Of a stretch of 64,000 nucleotides of DNA, positions 1-6,640 are shown piece by piece; the first letter of the stretch is position 1, and each line of letters opens with the position of its first letter. The position numbers and the translations under genes were made by a program. A model generated the notes under the pieces. The model saw only the letters and a program-made list of their open reading frames with translations. It was not told the origin of the DNA and did no database searches. Origin of the DNA: Bdellovibrio bacteriovorus W (GTDB lineage Bacteria > Bdellovibrionota > Bdellovibrionia > Bdellovibrionales > Bdellovibrionaceae); contig CP002190.1 of assembly GCA_000525675.1 (NCBI GenBank), forward strand, positions 2,356,001 to 2,420,000, read 5' to 3'.

Positions 1-71
1 TCCGCAAGCTTGGCCGCTGCCTGCATGGCCTCTTGGCTTTTTCGCGTCATTTTTTCAATATCATTGCTCAT
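1..71 (-). CDS. clpB: ClpB-like disaggregase, N-terminal fragment
   Basis: Only the first 23 codons lie in the window; the gene runs off the left edge. The peptide begins MSNDIEKMTRKSQEAMQAAA, which resembles the first helix of the ClpB N-terminal (Clp-N) domain, where a short lead is followed by K(T/S)QEAL-like residues. A good ribosome site (GGGAGG) lies a few bases before the ATG at 71. ClpB is a cytoplasmic AAA+ chaperone that rescues aggregated proteins with DnaK. The gene is divergent from the small gene at 134. The call rests on 23 residues, so another Clp-N protein such as ClpA or ClpC cannot be ruled out. Confidence 0.6.
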   Translation of the reverse strand, partial: MSNDIEKMTRKSQEAMQAAAKLA

Positions 72-133
72 AACGCCTCCCTAGAATAAAGATGAGTCTT
101 CTTAAAAAATTGTCAACGTGAGGAAATTCGGAG

Positions 134-391
134 ATGTCCATTATAAATCCAAAGGGCAAAAAAAAGTCCCCACCTCGCTTAACCGCGTCGATCAAAAAGG
201 ACCGCGTCAACCCCGTTGATTTTCAGAAATACGACACTCGTTTTGCCTGCGAAGATTGCTCTCACTTTGACGGAGAAAAAATCATTTGCACCATTGGCTA
301 CAACCCCTCTCATCATCTGCGAGCGGAACAATCCCATCAATACGCCTTGGCGGGAAACATGGCCTTTTGTCGCTTCCTTGAAATTGACTGA
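134..391 (+). CDS. Small four-cysteine protein, function unknown
   Basis: This 85-residue protein has a lysine-rich N-terminus and a cysteine pattern that could bind metal: C39-x2-C42, C52 and C79, with H44 and H60 nearby. It has no signal peptide, so it is probably cytoplasmic. A GAGGA motif lies 9 bases before the ATG. It is transcribed alone, divergent from the ClpB-like gene, and followed by the long flagellin leader. I do not recognise the family. The coding call rests on the ribosome site and the ordered Cys/His pattern. Confidence 0.65.
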   Translation: MSIINPKGKKKSPPRLTASIKKDRVNPVDFQKYDTRFACEDCSHFDGEKIICTIGYNPSHHLRAEQSHQYALAGNMAFCRFLEID

Positions 392-530
392 TCCTAAGTC
401 CTAATTCTCAGCTATTCTCCCTCTGTAAGTCCTGTATAAGAATGACTCATTCCCTTCATTGGTCTTGGACACAGGGCTCGCACTACGTCTAGTTATAAAA
501 TCTTGTGTGCAAAACCAGTCTCAGGTCCTG

Positions 531-557
531 TCAAGGCCTCGTCTCAAATCCCGATTA
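531..557 (+). promoter_or_regulatory. Candidate sigma-28 (FliA) promoter of flagellin
   Basis: TCAA (531-534), a 15-base spacer and CCCGATTA (550-557) match 9 of 12 bases of the FliA consensus TAAA-N15-GCCGATAA. Transcription would start near 565, giving a leader of about 280 bases before the flagellin ATG. A second TCAA-N15-ACCGATAA site occurs at 41669-41695, before a CheX-like gene. The call is an inference from motif and context. Confidence 0.45.
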
Positions 558-564
558 AATGGCC

Positions 565-847
565 ATCAATAATTCACTCGGAAGGAGTCAAAGAGAGTAC
601 CCACTCTCTTGAACAACCGAAAGGAGGGCCTTCAAGGATGACTTAGTGAAAGAACAATAGATTGTTCAAGTTACGGAGCAATTAAGCAAAGTAACAACTT
701 TTAGACGTAATAGTTAAAAAGGCCATTTAAATAAGCACAGACTCGGATGTCAGTGCTCGACTAGGCAAAGTAGGTTTGCCGAAGTCAAAAAAACAAATCA
801 AGGAGGGTATTGAAAATGAAAAATAAATATTAACGGAGGAATTTAAA
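565..847 (+). promoter_or_regulatory. Structured flagellin mRNA leader with mini-ORFs
   Basis: No ordinary gene lies between 392 and 847. The part downstream of the candidate promoter holds two hairpins: arms 734-742 and 749-757 with one A/A mismatch, and GGCAAA/TTTGCC at 764-769 and 775-780. It also has several strong Shine-Dalgarno motifs near 621, 801 and 834. Two of these face tiny ORFs: ATG-ACT-stop at 638-646, overlapped by a GTG mini-ORF at 646-660, and the five-codon ORF at 816-833. The layout suggests translational control or stabilisation of an abundant mRNA. Confidence 0.5.
816..833 (+). other. Five-codon leader ORF (MKNKY)
   Basis: The ORF reads ATG AAA AAT AAA TAT TAA. Its own AGGAGG motif at 801-806 sits about 9 bases upstream, and it ends 14 bases before the flagellin ATG. 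The flagellin ribosome site (GGAGGA) begins one base after the stop codon, so ribosomes ending here would unload next to the flagellin start. It may act as a translation-coupling leader peptide. Confidence 0.4.
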
Positions 848-1681
848 ATGGGAATGAGAGTAACTACAAACATTGCAGCACTGAACGCACAACGTAACCT
901 TGTTGGTTCACAAAGGCAGATCAATGACTCAATGGCGAAACTTGCTTCTGGAAGCCGTATCAATAAAGCTGCGGACGATGCTGCAGGACTAGCGATCTCT
1001 GAGGGCTTAAAAGCTCAAATTCGTTCTGCTGCTCAAGCACAACGAAATGCGAACGATGGTATCTCAATGGTTCAAACTGCTGAGGGTGGCTTGAACGAAA
1101 TCGGTAACATCGTGGTTCGTCTACGTGAGTTGGGAATCCAAGCGGCTTCTGACACTGTCGGCGAAAAAGAGCGTGGTATGTTGAATAAAGAGGTTCAACA
1201 ACTTAAATCAGAGATTCAACGTATTGCCAGTGTTACTACTTGGGGTACAACTAAACTTCTAGATGGTTCATCTCCGAAGTTTGATTTCCAAGTTGGTCTT
1301 TTCAACAACGCTGAAGAAGATCGTATCTCTTTCAACGCTGGTGAAAACGTAGCGACTCTAGATGCTCTTGGTTTAGCAGGTGTTGATTTCTCTTCAAAAG
1401 CAGGTGCACAAGCTGCTTTGGCGAAATTAGACGATGCTCAAACTTCGATCTCTGGTACACGCGCTAACTTAGGTGCTCTACAAAACAGATTGACTTCAAC
1501 GGTAGACAACTTGGGTGTTGCTCAAGAGAATCTATCAGCTGCTAACAGCCGTATCCGCGACACTGACGTAGCTCAAGCTTCTTCAGAAATGACAAGAAAC
1601 AACATCTTGTTACAAGCTGGTACTTCTACTCTAGCGCAAGCGAACCAATCTAACCAATTGGCTCTTAAGTTGATCGGTTAA
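848..1681 (+). CDS. fliC: Flagellin
   Basis: This 277-residue protein is the structural subunit of the flagellar filament. The conserved D0/D1 N-terminus (TNIAALNAQRNL, then LASGSRINKAADDAAGLAIS) and C-terminus (SRIRDTDVAQASSEMTRNNI, then QANQSNQLALKLI) are intact. The central region is short, so the outer domains are minimal. Export would be through the flagellar type III system, and no cleaved signal peptide is present. An excellent GGAGGA ribosome site precedes the ATG, and a strong terminator follows. The gene is monocistronic with a long leader. Predatory bdellovibrios carry several flagellin paralogues; this sequence alone does not show which one this is. Confidence 0.97.
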   Translation: MGMRVTTNIAALNAQRNLVGSQRQINDSMAKLASGSRINKAADDAAGLAISEGLKAQIRSAAQAQRNANDGISMVQTAEGGLNEIGNIVVRLRELGIQAASDTVGEKERGMLNKEVQQLKSEIQRIASVTTWGTTKLLDGSSPKFDFQVGLFNNAEEDRISFNAGENVATLDALGLAGVDFSSKAGAQAALAKLDDAQTSISGTRANLGALQNRLTSTVDNLGVAQENLSAANSRIRDTDVAQASSEMTRNNILLQAGTSTLAQANQSNQLALKLIG

Positions 1682-1707
1682 GAATAAATACTTAAGTACG
1701 ACAGCAG

Positions 1708-1747
1708 AAAAGCTCGGGATGCAAATCCCGAGCTTTTTGTTTTTCTT
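1708..1747 (+). terminator. Rho-independent terminator of flagellin
   Basis: A perfect 13-base stem (AAAAGCTCGGGAT pairing with ATCCCGAGCTTTT) closes a GCAA tetraloop at 1721-1724 and runs into a T-rich tract. Confidence 0.93.
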
Positions 1748-1835
1748 TTAGGCAGTTTCTACTTTTTTTCATTCTTCCTTTAGATCCCGTTCAGACTGCC
1801 GAAAAATAAGGCACCACTAGAGGGAGTTCGATTCC

Positions 1836-2606
1836 ATGTCTAAGATTGTAATGGGAACCATTTTTTCGATCTTGCTACTTACCGGCTGTGCTGACTCTGG
1901 ATTTAGTGTGATGGAAAGCTTGATGAACGATCCTTCGAATACCGATACCGAAGCCCCTGACCGCGGGGACGGCGGCGGCACTCAGTCTCCGGGAGAATCC
2001 CAACCTCCTGTTAATAACTATCCCGAATACCAAAAGCTCAACCTCGACAGCCGCGTTGATGGGGGCAGTTACGACCAAGAGCCAGTGGCCACACTGAATA
2101 AAGCACAAAAGAAGATTCACCTGCGCCTTCCCCTGCCCCGTTTTTCTAACTATCAACCCTCCATCCGCACCTTGAACGACCCCAAAGGAGTGGAGATTAC
2201 GATTAGAGCTTCCACCGCAGGGTCCGCAGATTTTGAAGCTATCGTGAGTCTACCTTTGGCTGCTTTTTTGGACTCTACAGCGGGTCTCCCAAGTCGAAGC
2301 ACTCTTCCAAATGGACTCCCATTGCCGGGAATGAGTGGCTCCTTCCCTCTTGCCTCCTTGCCAATGAATAATGGAACTTCAGAAAGCCTTTATCTATATC
2401 TAGGTAAGGGCCGCGTGGGCTTCTATATTGAAAGCGCCTACTTCCCAGAGTTCATGACAGTGACCTCCCCTGTCCTCAACTCCTCTGGACTGAGAACTTT
2501 TGGGAATTTGACCATCGTCCCTAAGACGGGTTCCTACCTCGGCGGACTTTTTCTGCACTTTTATGTTCCAATTGACATAGAAATTATTCTTAGAAGTGTG
2601 CTCTAG
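1836..2606 (+). CDS. Lipoprotein of unknown function
   Basis: This 256-residue protein has a lipoprotein signal peptide with lipobox LLTGC (Cys18). A Gly/Pro/Asp-rich linker (about residues 30-60) follows, then a beta-rich globular region (about 85-256) with Pro/Leu-rich stretches. It should be lipid-anchored in the periplasm or outer membrane. It is flanked by the flagellin terminator and the lysine-rich protein gene and appears to be transcribed alone. I recognise no domain. The antisense reading frames across it look like noise. Confidence 0.75.
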   Translation: MSKIVMGTIFSILLLTGCADSGFSVMESLMNDPSNTDTEAPDRGDGGGTQSPGESQPPVNNYPEYQKLNLDSRVDGGSYDQEPVATLNKAQKKIHLRLPLPRFSNYQPSIRTLNDPKGVEITIRASTAGSADFEAIVSLPLAAFLDSTAGLPSRSTLPNGLPLPGMSGSFPLASLPMNNGTSESLYLYLGKGRVGFYIESAYFPEFMTVTSPVLNSSGLRTFGNLTIVPKTGSYLGGLFLHFYVPIDIEIILRSVL

Positions 2607-2662
2607 CTCTAAACAAGACCCCGACTCTCTAACAAGATTTTGATTTGCCTGACAGTGCAAAG

Positions 2663-2706
2663 ATCGCTAGTCTATTGAGGCAAATCCAAATCTTCTTTCT
2701 AGCGAT
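2663..2706 (+). promoter_or_regulatory. 8-bp inverted repeat before the lysine-rich protein gene
   Basis: ATCGCTAG (2663-2670) and CTAGCGAT (2699-2706) are perfect inverted copies about 28 bases apart. The right arm ends just before the AGGGAG ribosome site of the gene at 2722. A hairpin or an operator is possible. Confidence 0.35.
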
Positions 2707-2721
2707 TCAGGGAGTCTATCA

Positions 2722-3495
2722 ATGGCAAAAAAGAAAGCAAAAGCAACTAAGAAACCAGCTGCAAAAGCGGCTAAAAAGACAGTTAAAAAAACTGCGAAAA
2801 AAGTAGCTAAAAAAGTTACAAAAAAAGCTCCGGCAAAAAAAGTAGCTAAAAAGGCAGCGAAGAAAACAACTGCTAAAAAAGTTACGAAAAAAGCGGCAGC
2901 TAAAAAAACAACTGTAAAAAAGGCTACTAAAAAAGCAGCTCCAAAAGCTTCTGCAAAAAAAGTAACTAAAAAAGCAGCTCCGAAAAAAGTTGCTAAGAAA
3001 GTTGCTAAAAAGGCACCTGCCAAAAAGACAACAGCTAAGAAGACTGTAGCAAAAGCTCCTGCAAAAAAAGCAGCTCCGAAAGCTAAAGCAGTTAAGGAAA
3101 CAAAACAGTCTATAATGCCGACTGAAGTTGAAATCCTAAAACCTTCTGCGCCAGTTATCGAAGATATGGAAGATAACTTCGAAGACGAAGCCGAAATGGA
3201 TGAAATCATTGATATCGAAGAAGAAGATTCTGAAGATGGAGATGACTGGTCATCAGATGAAGACATGATCAATGACGAATCTGATGAAGACGACTTCGAC
3301 GACGAAGACGATATGGATGAAGACGAAGAGTACGCTGATGAGTCTGGCTCTTCTGAAGAAGAAAATGAGTCTCCAGCTTCAAGTGAAGATGACGAAGACG
3401 AAGAAGATGATGACTTCTTAACTCATACATCAGATGACGACGATGATGATGACGATGAAGACGACGATTTTGGTGATGATGAAGGTTACTTCTAA
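2722..3495 (+). CDS. Histone H1-like lysine-rich protein with acidic tail
   Basis: This 257-residue low-complexity protein has opposite charges in separate blocks. Residues 1 to about 128 are repeats of the KKA/KKT/APAKK type, as in histone H1 tails, AlgP and HU tails. Residues about 129-146 form a short linker. Residues about 147-257 are almost entirely Asp/Glu/Ser and end in an Asp run. There is no signal peptide. The basic half should bind DNA or RNA; the acidic half could shield it, bind basic proteins or drive condensation. An AGGGAG ribosome site and a strong terminator frame a single-gene unit. The antisense frame looks hydrophobic only because lysine codons read backwards give Phe and Leu codons. 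Confidence 0.85.
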   Translation: MAKKKAKATKKPAAKAAKKTVKKTAKKVAKKVTKKAPAKKVAKKAAKKTTAKKVTKKAAAKKTTVKKATKKAAPKASAKKVTKKAAPKKVAKKVAKKAPAKKTTAKKTVAKAPAKKAAPKAKAVKETKQSIMPTEVEILKPSAPVIEDMEDNFEDEAEMDEIIDIEEEDSEDGDDWSSDEDMINDESDEDDFDDEDDMDEDEEYADESGSSEEENESPASSEDDEDEEDDDFLTHTSDDDDDDDDEDDDFGDDEGYF

Positions 3496-3516
3496 TCGCT
3501 GATTCTTGAATATATC

Positions 3517-3552
3517 TAAAAAAAGGGGAGCTCCATGCTCCCCTTTTTTGTT
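3517..3552 (+). terminator. Rho-independent terminator
   Basis: GGGGAGC (3525-3531) pairs with GCTCCCC (3537-3543) around a 5-base loop. The stem is extended by an A tract on the left and a T tract on the right. Confidence 0.9.
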
Positions 3553-3588
3553 TCTTGAAGTCATGATTTTTTTTGATACTCTGGCTCT

Positions 3589-4758
3589 ATGTATAAAAAG
3601 TACTACTCCAGATTTCTAGCGGCCCAATCTCCAGTTCTACACTTTGCCTGCCATAGCCATCACTATTGGCCCGATGTTACTCGGGATGCTCATATTAAAT
3701 ACTGGGACGACAGTGCGAAATATGTCGATGATAAATGGGGGCATTTCTTTTCAAATGCCATTCCTAAAGCACAAAGCTTCATTGCCAAAAATCTTAATTT
3801 GTCTTCAGGGGAAAATATCGTCTTTGCCCCTAACACTCACGAGTTCGTCTTTCGCCTCTTAAGCCAGTTCCTAGAAAACAAGACTATTAAAATCCTGACG
3901 ACAGATTCGGAGTTCTATAGCTTCGATCGCCAAGTCAACAGGCTCTCTGAATGGTCCCATGTCGAAGTTATCAAAGTGCCAACCCAGCCTTTTGCGACAT
4001 TCAGCGAAAGATTTATCGAAGCTGCGCAGAAAACGAACTTTGACCTGATCTTCTTTAGTCATGTTTTCTTTAACTCAGGGTTTGCTTGCGACATTGATTG
4101 TATCTTGATGGACCTTAAAAAAGGTCCGCACACTATTGTCGTTGATGGCTATCATAGCTTTATGGCACTTCCGATTGATTTCAAATCCCATGAAGATCGC
4201 GTCTTTTTCTTGGCAGGATCTTATAAATACGCACAAGGAGGAGAAGGCGGATGCTTTTTACACGTCCCTCACGGAACAAGTCATCGCCCCGCTTACACCG
4301 GATGGTTTGCTGAACTTGCCCATTTAGACAACGTCAGCGCTGCCACAGCTTACCCGACATCGGCTATGCAATACGCCGGAAGCACGATGGACTATTCAGC
4401 TATTTATCGACTGAATGCGGCCTTAGAGCTTTTCGCTGAGGACGGCATCACTCCGGCTGAGATTCACGCCCATATTAGAAATTTACAGAGAGTCTTTATC
4501 GAAGAGATGAAGAAGAATTCGCATCCTCTTTTAAACGAATCCGCCCTTTTATATTATGGGGAGAACTTAGGTCATTTTCTGACTTTTGAATTACCAAGTG
4601 CAAATCAAACCAAAAAAATCGTCGATGCCCTCAAAGACAAACACGTTATTACTGATTCTCGAGGCAATAGACTGCGCTTTGGATTCGGTTTGTATTTGTC
4701 TGAAGAAGACATTCGTAAAGCGTGCGCCTTGATATTTAAAAACAACGCCCCTCGCTAG
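3589..4758 (+). CDS. Class V PLP-dependent enzyme, kynureninase-like
   Basis: This 389-residue cytoplasmic protein has the fold-type I pattern of class V aminotransferases, cysteine desulfurases and kynureninases. D186 in VVDGYHS would contact the PLP pyridine nitrogen, and K213 in GSYKYAQGGEGG would form the Schiff base. The N-terminus and the kynureninase-like order of these motifs favour a kynureninase-type enzyme, but no kyn neighbours are present, so the substrate is unknown. The gene stands alone. Its stop codon falls inside a GC hairpin that also serves the convergent gene. Confidence 0.8.
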   Translation: MYKKYYSRFLAAQSPVLHFACHSHHYWPDVTRDAHIKYWDDSAKYVDDKWGHFFSNAIPKAQSFIAKNLNLSSGENIVFAPNTHEFVFRLLSQFLENKTIKILTTDSEFYSFDRQVNRLSEWSHVEVIKVPTQPFATFSERFIEAAQKTNFDLIFFSHVFFNSGFACDIDCILMDLKKGPHTIVVDGYHSFMALPIDFKSHEDRVFFLAGSYKYAQGGEGGCFLHVPHGTSHRPAYTGWFAELAHLDNVSAATAYPTSAMQYAGSTMDYSAIYRLNAALELFAEDGITPAEIHAHIRNLQRVFIEEMKKNSHPLLNESALLYYGENLGHFLTFELPSANQTKKIVDALKDKHVITDSRGNRLRFGFGLYLSEEDIRKACALIFKNNAPR

Positions 4759-4762
4759 GGGC
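4733..4762 (-). terminator. Terminator of the minus-strand gene pair ending at 4771
   Basis: GCCCCT (4747-4752) pairs with AGGGGC (4757-4762) around CGCT. On the minus strand the stem is followed by GTTGTTTTTAAA. It includes the stop codon of the plus-strand PLP gene. Confidence 0.6.
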
Positions 4763-4770
4763 TCTAAAAT

Positions 4771-5307
4771 TTAAAAGAAGTAACGAACCCCGATACCGCT
4801 TGCGAGATAGTAGTCAGGACGATTGGCATAACGATCGTTATTAGCAACCACGATGGCCAACTGATCTAAAAGTGTCCAGTCCCAGTAGAGACTCCAGTTA
4901 TCAAGAGTGACATGGGACTCAAAAACCAAACCGAAGCGATAGGCGGTATTGTCATAGTAATTTTTTTCTGGATACTTAGACGAGTTTTGCACAAACGTCT
5001 CTTCACACATACATCGAGCCGCTAAAACTCCTACTGAGACAATGTTCCAATGAGTTTTCTGATAAGAATACTTAAAGGGCAAATACAAATACTTCACGTT
5101 GACCTGATGAATATCATCACCAAGAATTCCAGCCGTTTTTCCCACACCCATGGTTGTCATATGTTTCTTGTTCTGGGAAACATACACCGCACTCATATTG
5201 GTCTTTCCCATATAGCCGCCAGAACCCACAGCCATACCCCATTCAGCCGATGCGACTTGTGCGCTAAAGATAAGAGAGATCAGCACTATGGTCTTTTGAA
5301 ATATCAT
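4771..5307 (-). CDS. Small outer-membrane beta-barrel protein, function unknown
   Basis: Starting at the ATG at 5307 (GGGAG about 7 bases upstream) the protein has 178 residues. It has a classical signal peptide ending near ASA-EWG, alternating aromatic/polar beta-strands and a C-terminal phenylalanine (RYFF), as in proteins inserted by the BAM complex. The upstream ATG ten codons earlier lacks a ribosome site. The 5' end overlaps the preceding metallophosphoesterase gene by 44 bases, so the two are probably co-transcribed and translationally coupled. A CMC pair near the middle is unusual for a barrel. I do not recognise the family. Confidence 0.75.
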   Translation of the reverse strand: MIFQKTIVLISLIFSAQVASAEWGMAVGSGGYMGKTNMSAVYVSQNKKHMTTMGVGKTAGILGDDIHQVNVKYLYLPFKYSYQKTHWNIVSVGVLAARCMCEETFVQNSSKYPEKNYYDNTAYRFGLVFESHVTLDNWSLYWDWTLLDQLAIVVANNDRYANRPDYYLASGIGVRYFF

Positions 5308-6100
5308 GTGTGCACTCCCTTCTTTGACATCTTTCAACTAATACTTTTTCTCTAGAAAGAGTGATTCTACTCCAATAAACGCCTTCCGTTCTCTGAACTT
5401 GATGGCGCACGTAAGTGCCTTCATTAAAAGTCAGGAAGACATGATGGTGCCCATGCAGAACAAGGCGCACATTGAAGCTCTGAAAAATCTCTTTGAAGTA
5501 CTCAATTTGTTCTGCAGTAAAGTATTCGTCGTTATCTGGGTTTACGTGCATCATCATAACTTTAGGCAAAGAGGACGAAGCTAACTCCTCTTCAAGCCAT
5601 TGCCAGTCTAAATCTATGGGCAAAAAATCGAGACGATTATTATTAAAGAAGATGAACTTATAACCACCTTCAAAAAAGGAAAAATTGTACTCGCCAAAGA
5701 TGCGGCGATAGAGAAGCTTTCCCTTAGTTAAGGTATCATGATTTCCCATTATCGTGAAGTGAGGCTTTTTTAGCCTAACGATGGATTTGAGATAAGCATC
5801 ATACTCGAAATTAAGACCTTGATTTGTAAAGTCCCCAAGGCTGATCGTAAAATCTAAATCTGAATTATTTGCAACACCAACCCAGTCTTGCAAGGACATA
5901 TAGTTTTGATGACTATCGGAGATGACTCCGAAAACTACCTCGTCATCATGCAAAGACTGGGAGGATTCTAGATCGAACAAGTTGACGTGATTGTAGTTCG
6001 TTAACTTTGTATCTGTCTCTTCCGAGAAGGGAGAGTTCTTAAGAGGGGCACAGCCCACCATCAGAAAAGTAACTACAATGGCAGACCAAAAAAACTTCAA
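5264..6100 (-). CDS. Metallophosphoesterase lipoprotein
   Basis: This 278-residue protein has a lipobox (LMVGC, Cys17) and a complete calcineurin-like phosphoesterase core: D62/H64 in SDSH, D90 in GDF, N120-H121 in GNHD, then MHVN and GHHH. These residues hold a binuclear metal centre that hydrolyses phosphomonoesters or phosphodiesters. The anchor places it in the periplasm or outer membrane, so nucleotides, sugar phosphates or lipid phosphates are plausible substrates. It follows the MarR gene by 11 bases and overlaps the OM-protein gene by 44, so it may lie at the end of the efflux transcript. Confidence 0.88.
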   Translation of the reverse strand: MKFFWSAIVVTFLMVGCAPLKNSPFSEETDTKLTNYNHVNLFDLESSQSLHDDEVVFGVISDSHQNYMSLQDWVGVANNSDLDFTISLGDFTNQGLNFEYDAYLKSIVRLKKPHFTIMGNHDTLTKGKLLYRRIFGEYNFSFFEGGYKFIFFNNNRLDFLPIDLDWQWLEEELASSSLPKVMMMHVNPDNDEYFTAEQIEYFKEIFQSFNVRLVLHGHHHVFLTFNEGTYVRHQVQRTEGVYWSRITLSREKVLVERCQRRECTHDISKDHSADLSYL

Positions 6101-6111
6101 CTTTATTCTCC

Positions 6112-6627
6112 TTAAGCACGAGTCAGAATATTTGTGTTATTCATCATCCTTTCAAGCAAAGAATTCAACGATGCTTTGTCTTCCGATGAAAAATTGTTCC
6201 AAAAACTTTCTACGCTTGGAGACCAACGCGGAAAAATTTCGCGCAATGTTTCGCGCCCCTTATCAGTGATGTGAATGAGAAAAGCTCTTCCATCCATCTC
6301 GTGCTGCTTTCTTTGCACAAGACCATTCTTTTCGAGTCCACTTACTAAGCCCGACATAGTAGCTTGAGTAACACCTAACTGAGAAGATAGGTCCGTCGGC
6401 TTTAAGCCTTCTAAATTATCTTCCAAGAGACAAAGAATCGTAAATCTACCAATAGATAGATTGTACTTCGCAAGGTGAGAATCCATATGATTCTCTAGTT
6501 CGGTCGCAATTTTAAGAAACATCAAGTTAGCGTGGAGAGCGTCGGTATCGACACCCTCCTGCAATCTATTAATAGATACTTTGAGTTCTTCTTTAGATGG
6601 CAAATTTTGAATAAAAAGTTTAGCCAT
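6112..6627 (-). CDS. MarR-family transcriptional regulator
   Basis: This 171-residue protein has a winged helix-turn-helix of MarR type at about residues 55-125: LSIGRFTILCLLE, LKPTDLSSQLGVTQATMSGL, and wing residues GRAFLIHITDKG. It should bind palindromic operators as a dimer and be released by small ligands. It begins 14 bases after the RND pump with an excellent AAGGGGG site, so it is co-transcribed with the pump and may feed back on it. The locus also has a divergent TetR regulator. Confidence 0.93.
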   Translation of the reverse strand: MAKLFIQNLPSKEELKVSINRLQEGVDTDALHANLMFLKIATELENHMDSHLAKYNLSIGRFTILCLLEDNLEGLKPTDLSSQLGVTQATMSGLVSGLEKNGLVQRKQHEMDGRAFLIHITDKGRETLREIFPRWSPSVESFWNNFSSEDKASLNSLLERMMNNTNILTRA

Positions 6628-6640
6628 TTAATCCCCCTTA

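Noticed and set aside
763-790. GCCGAAGT as the flagellin -10 box
   Set aside because: There is no TAAA-like -35 box at the right distance; the TCAA-N15-CCCGATTA site at 531-557 fits better.
2667-3272. 201-residue frame on the minus strand, very hydrophobic
   Set aside because: It is antisense to the lysine-rich gene; lysine codons read backwards give Phe and Leu codons. It has no ribosome site.
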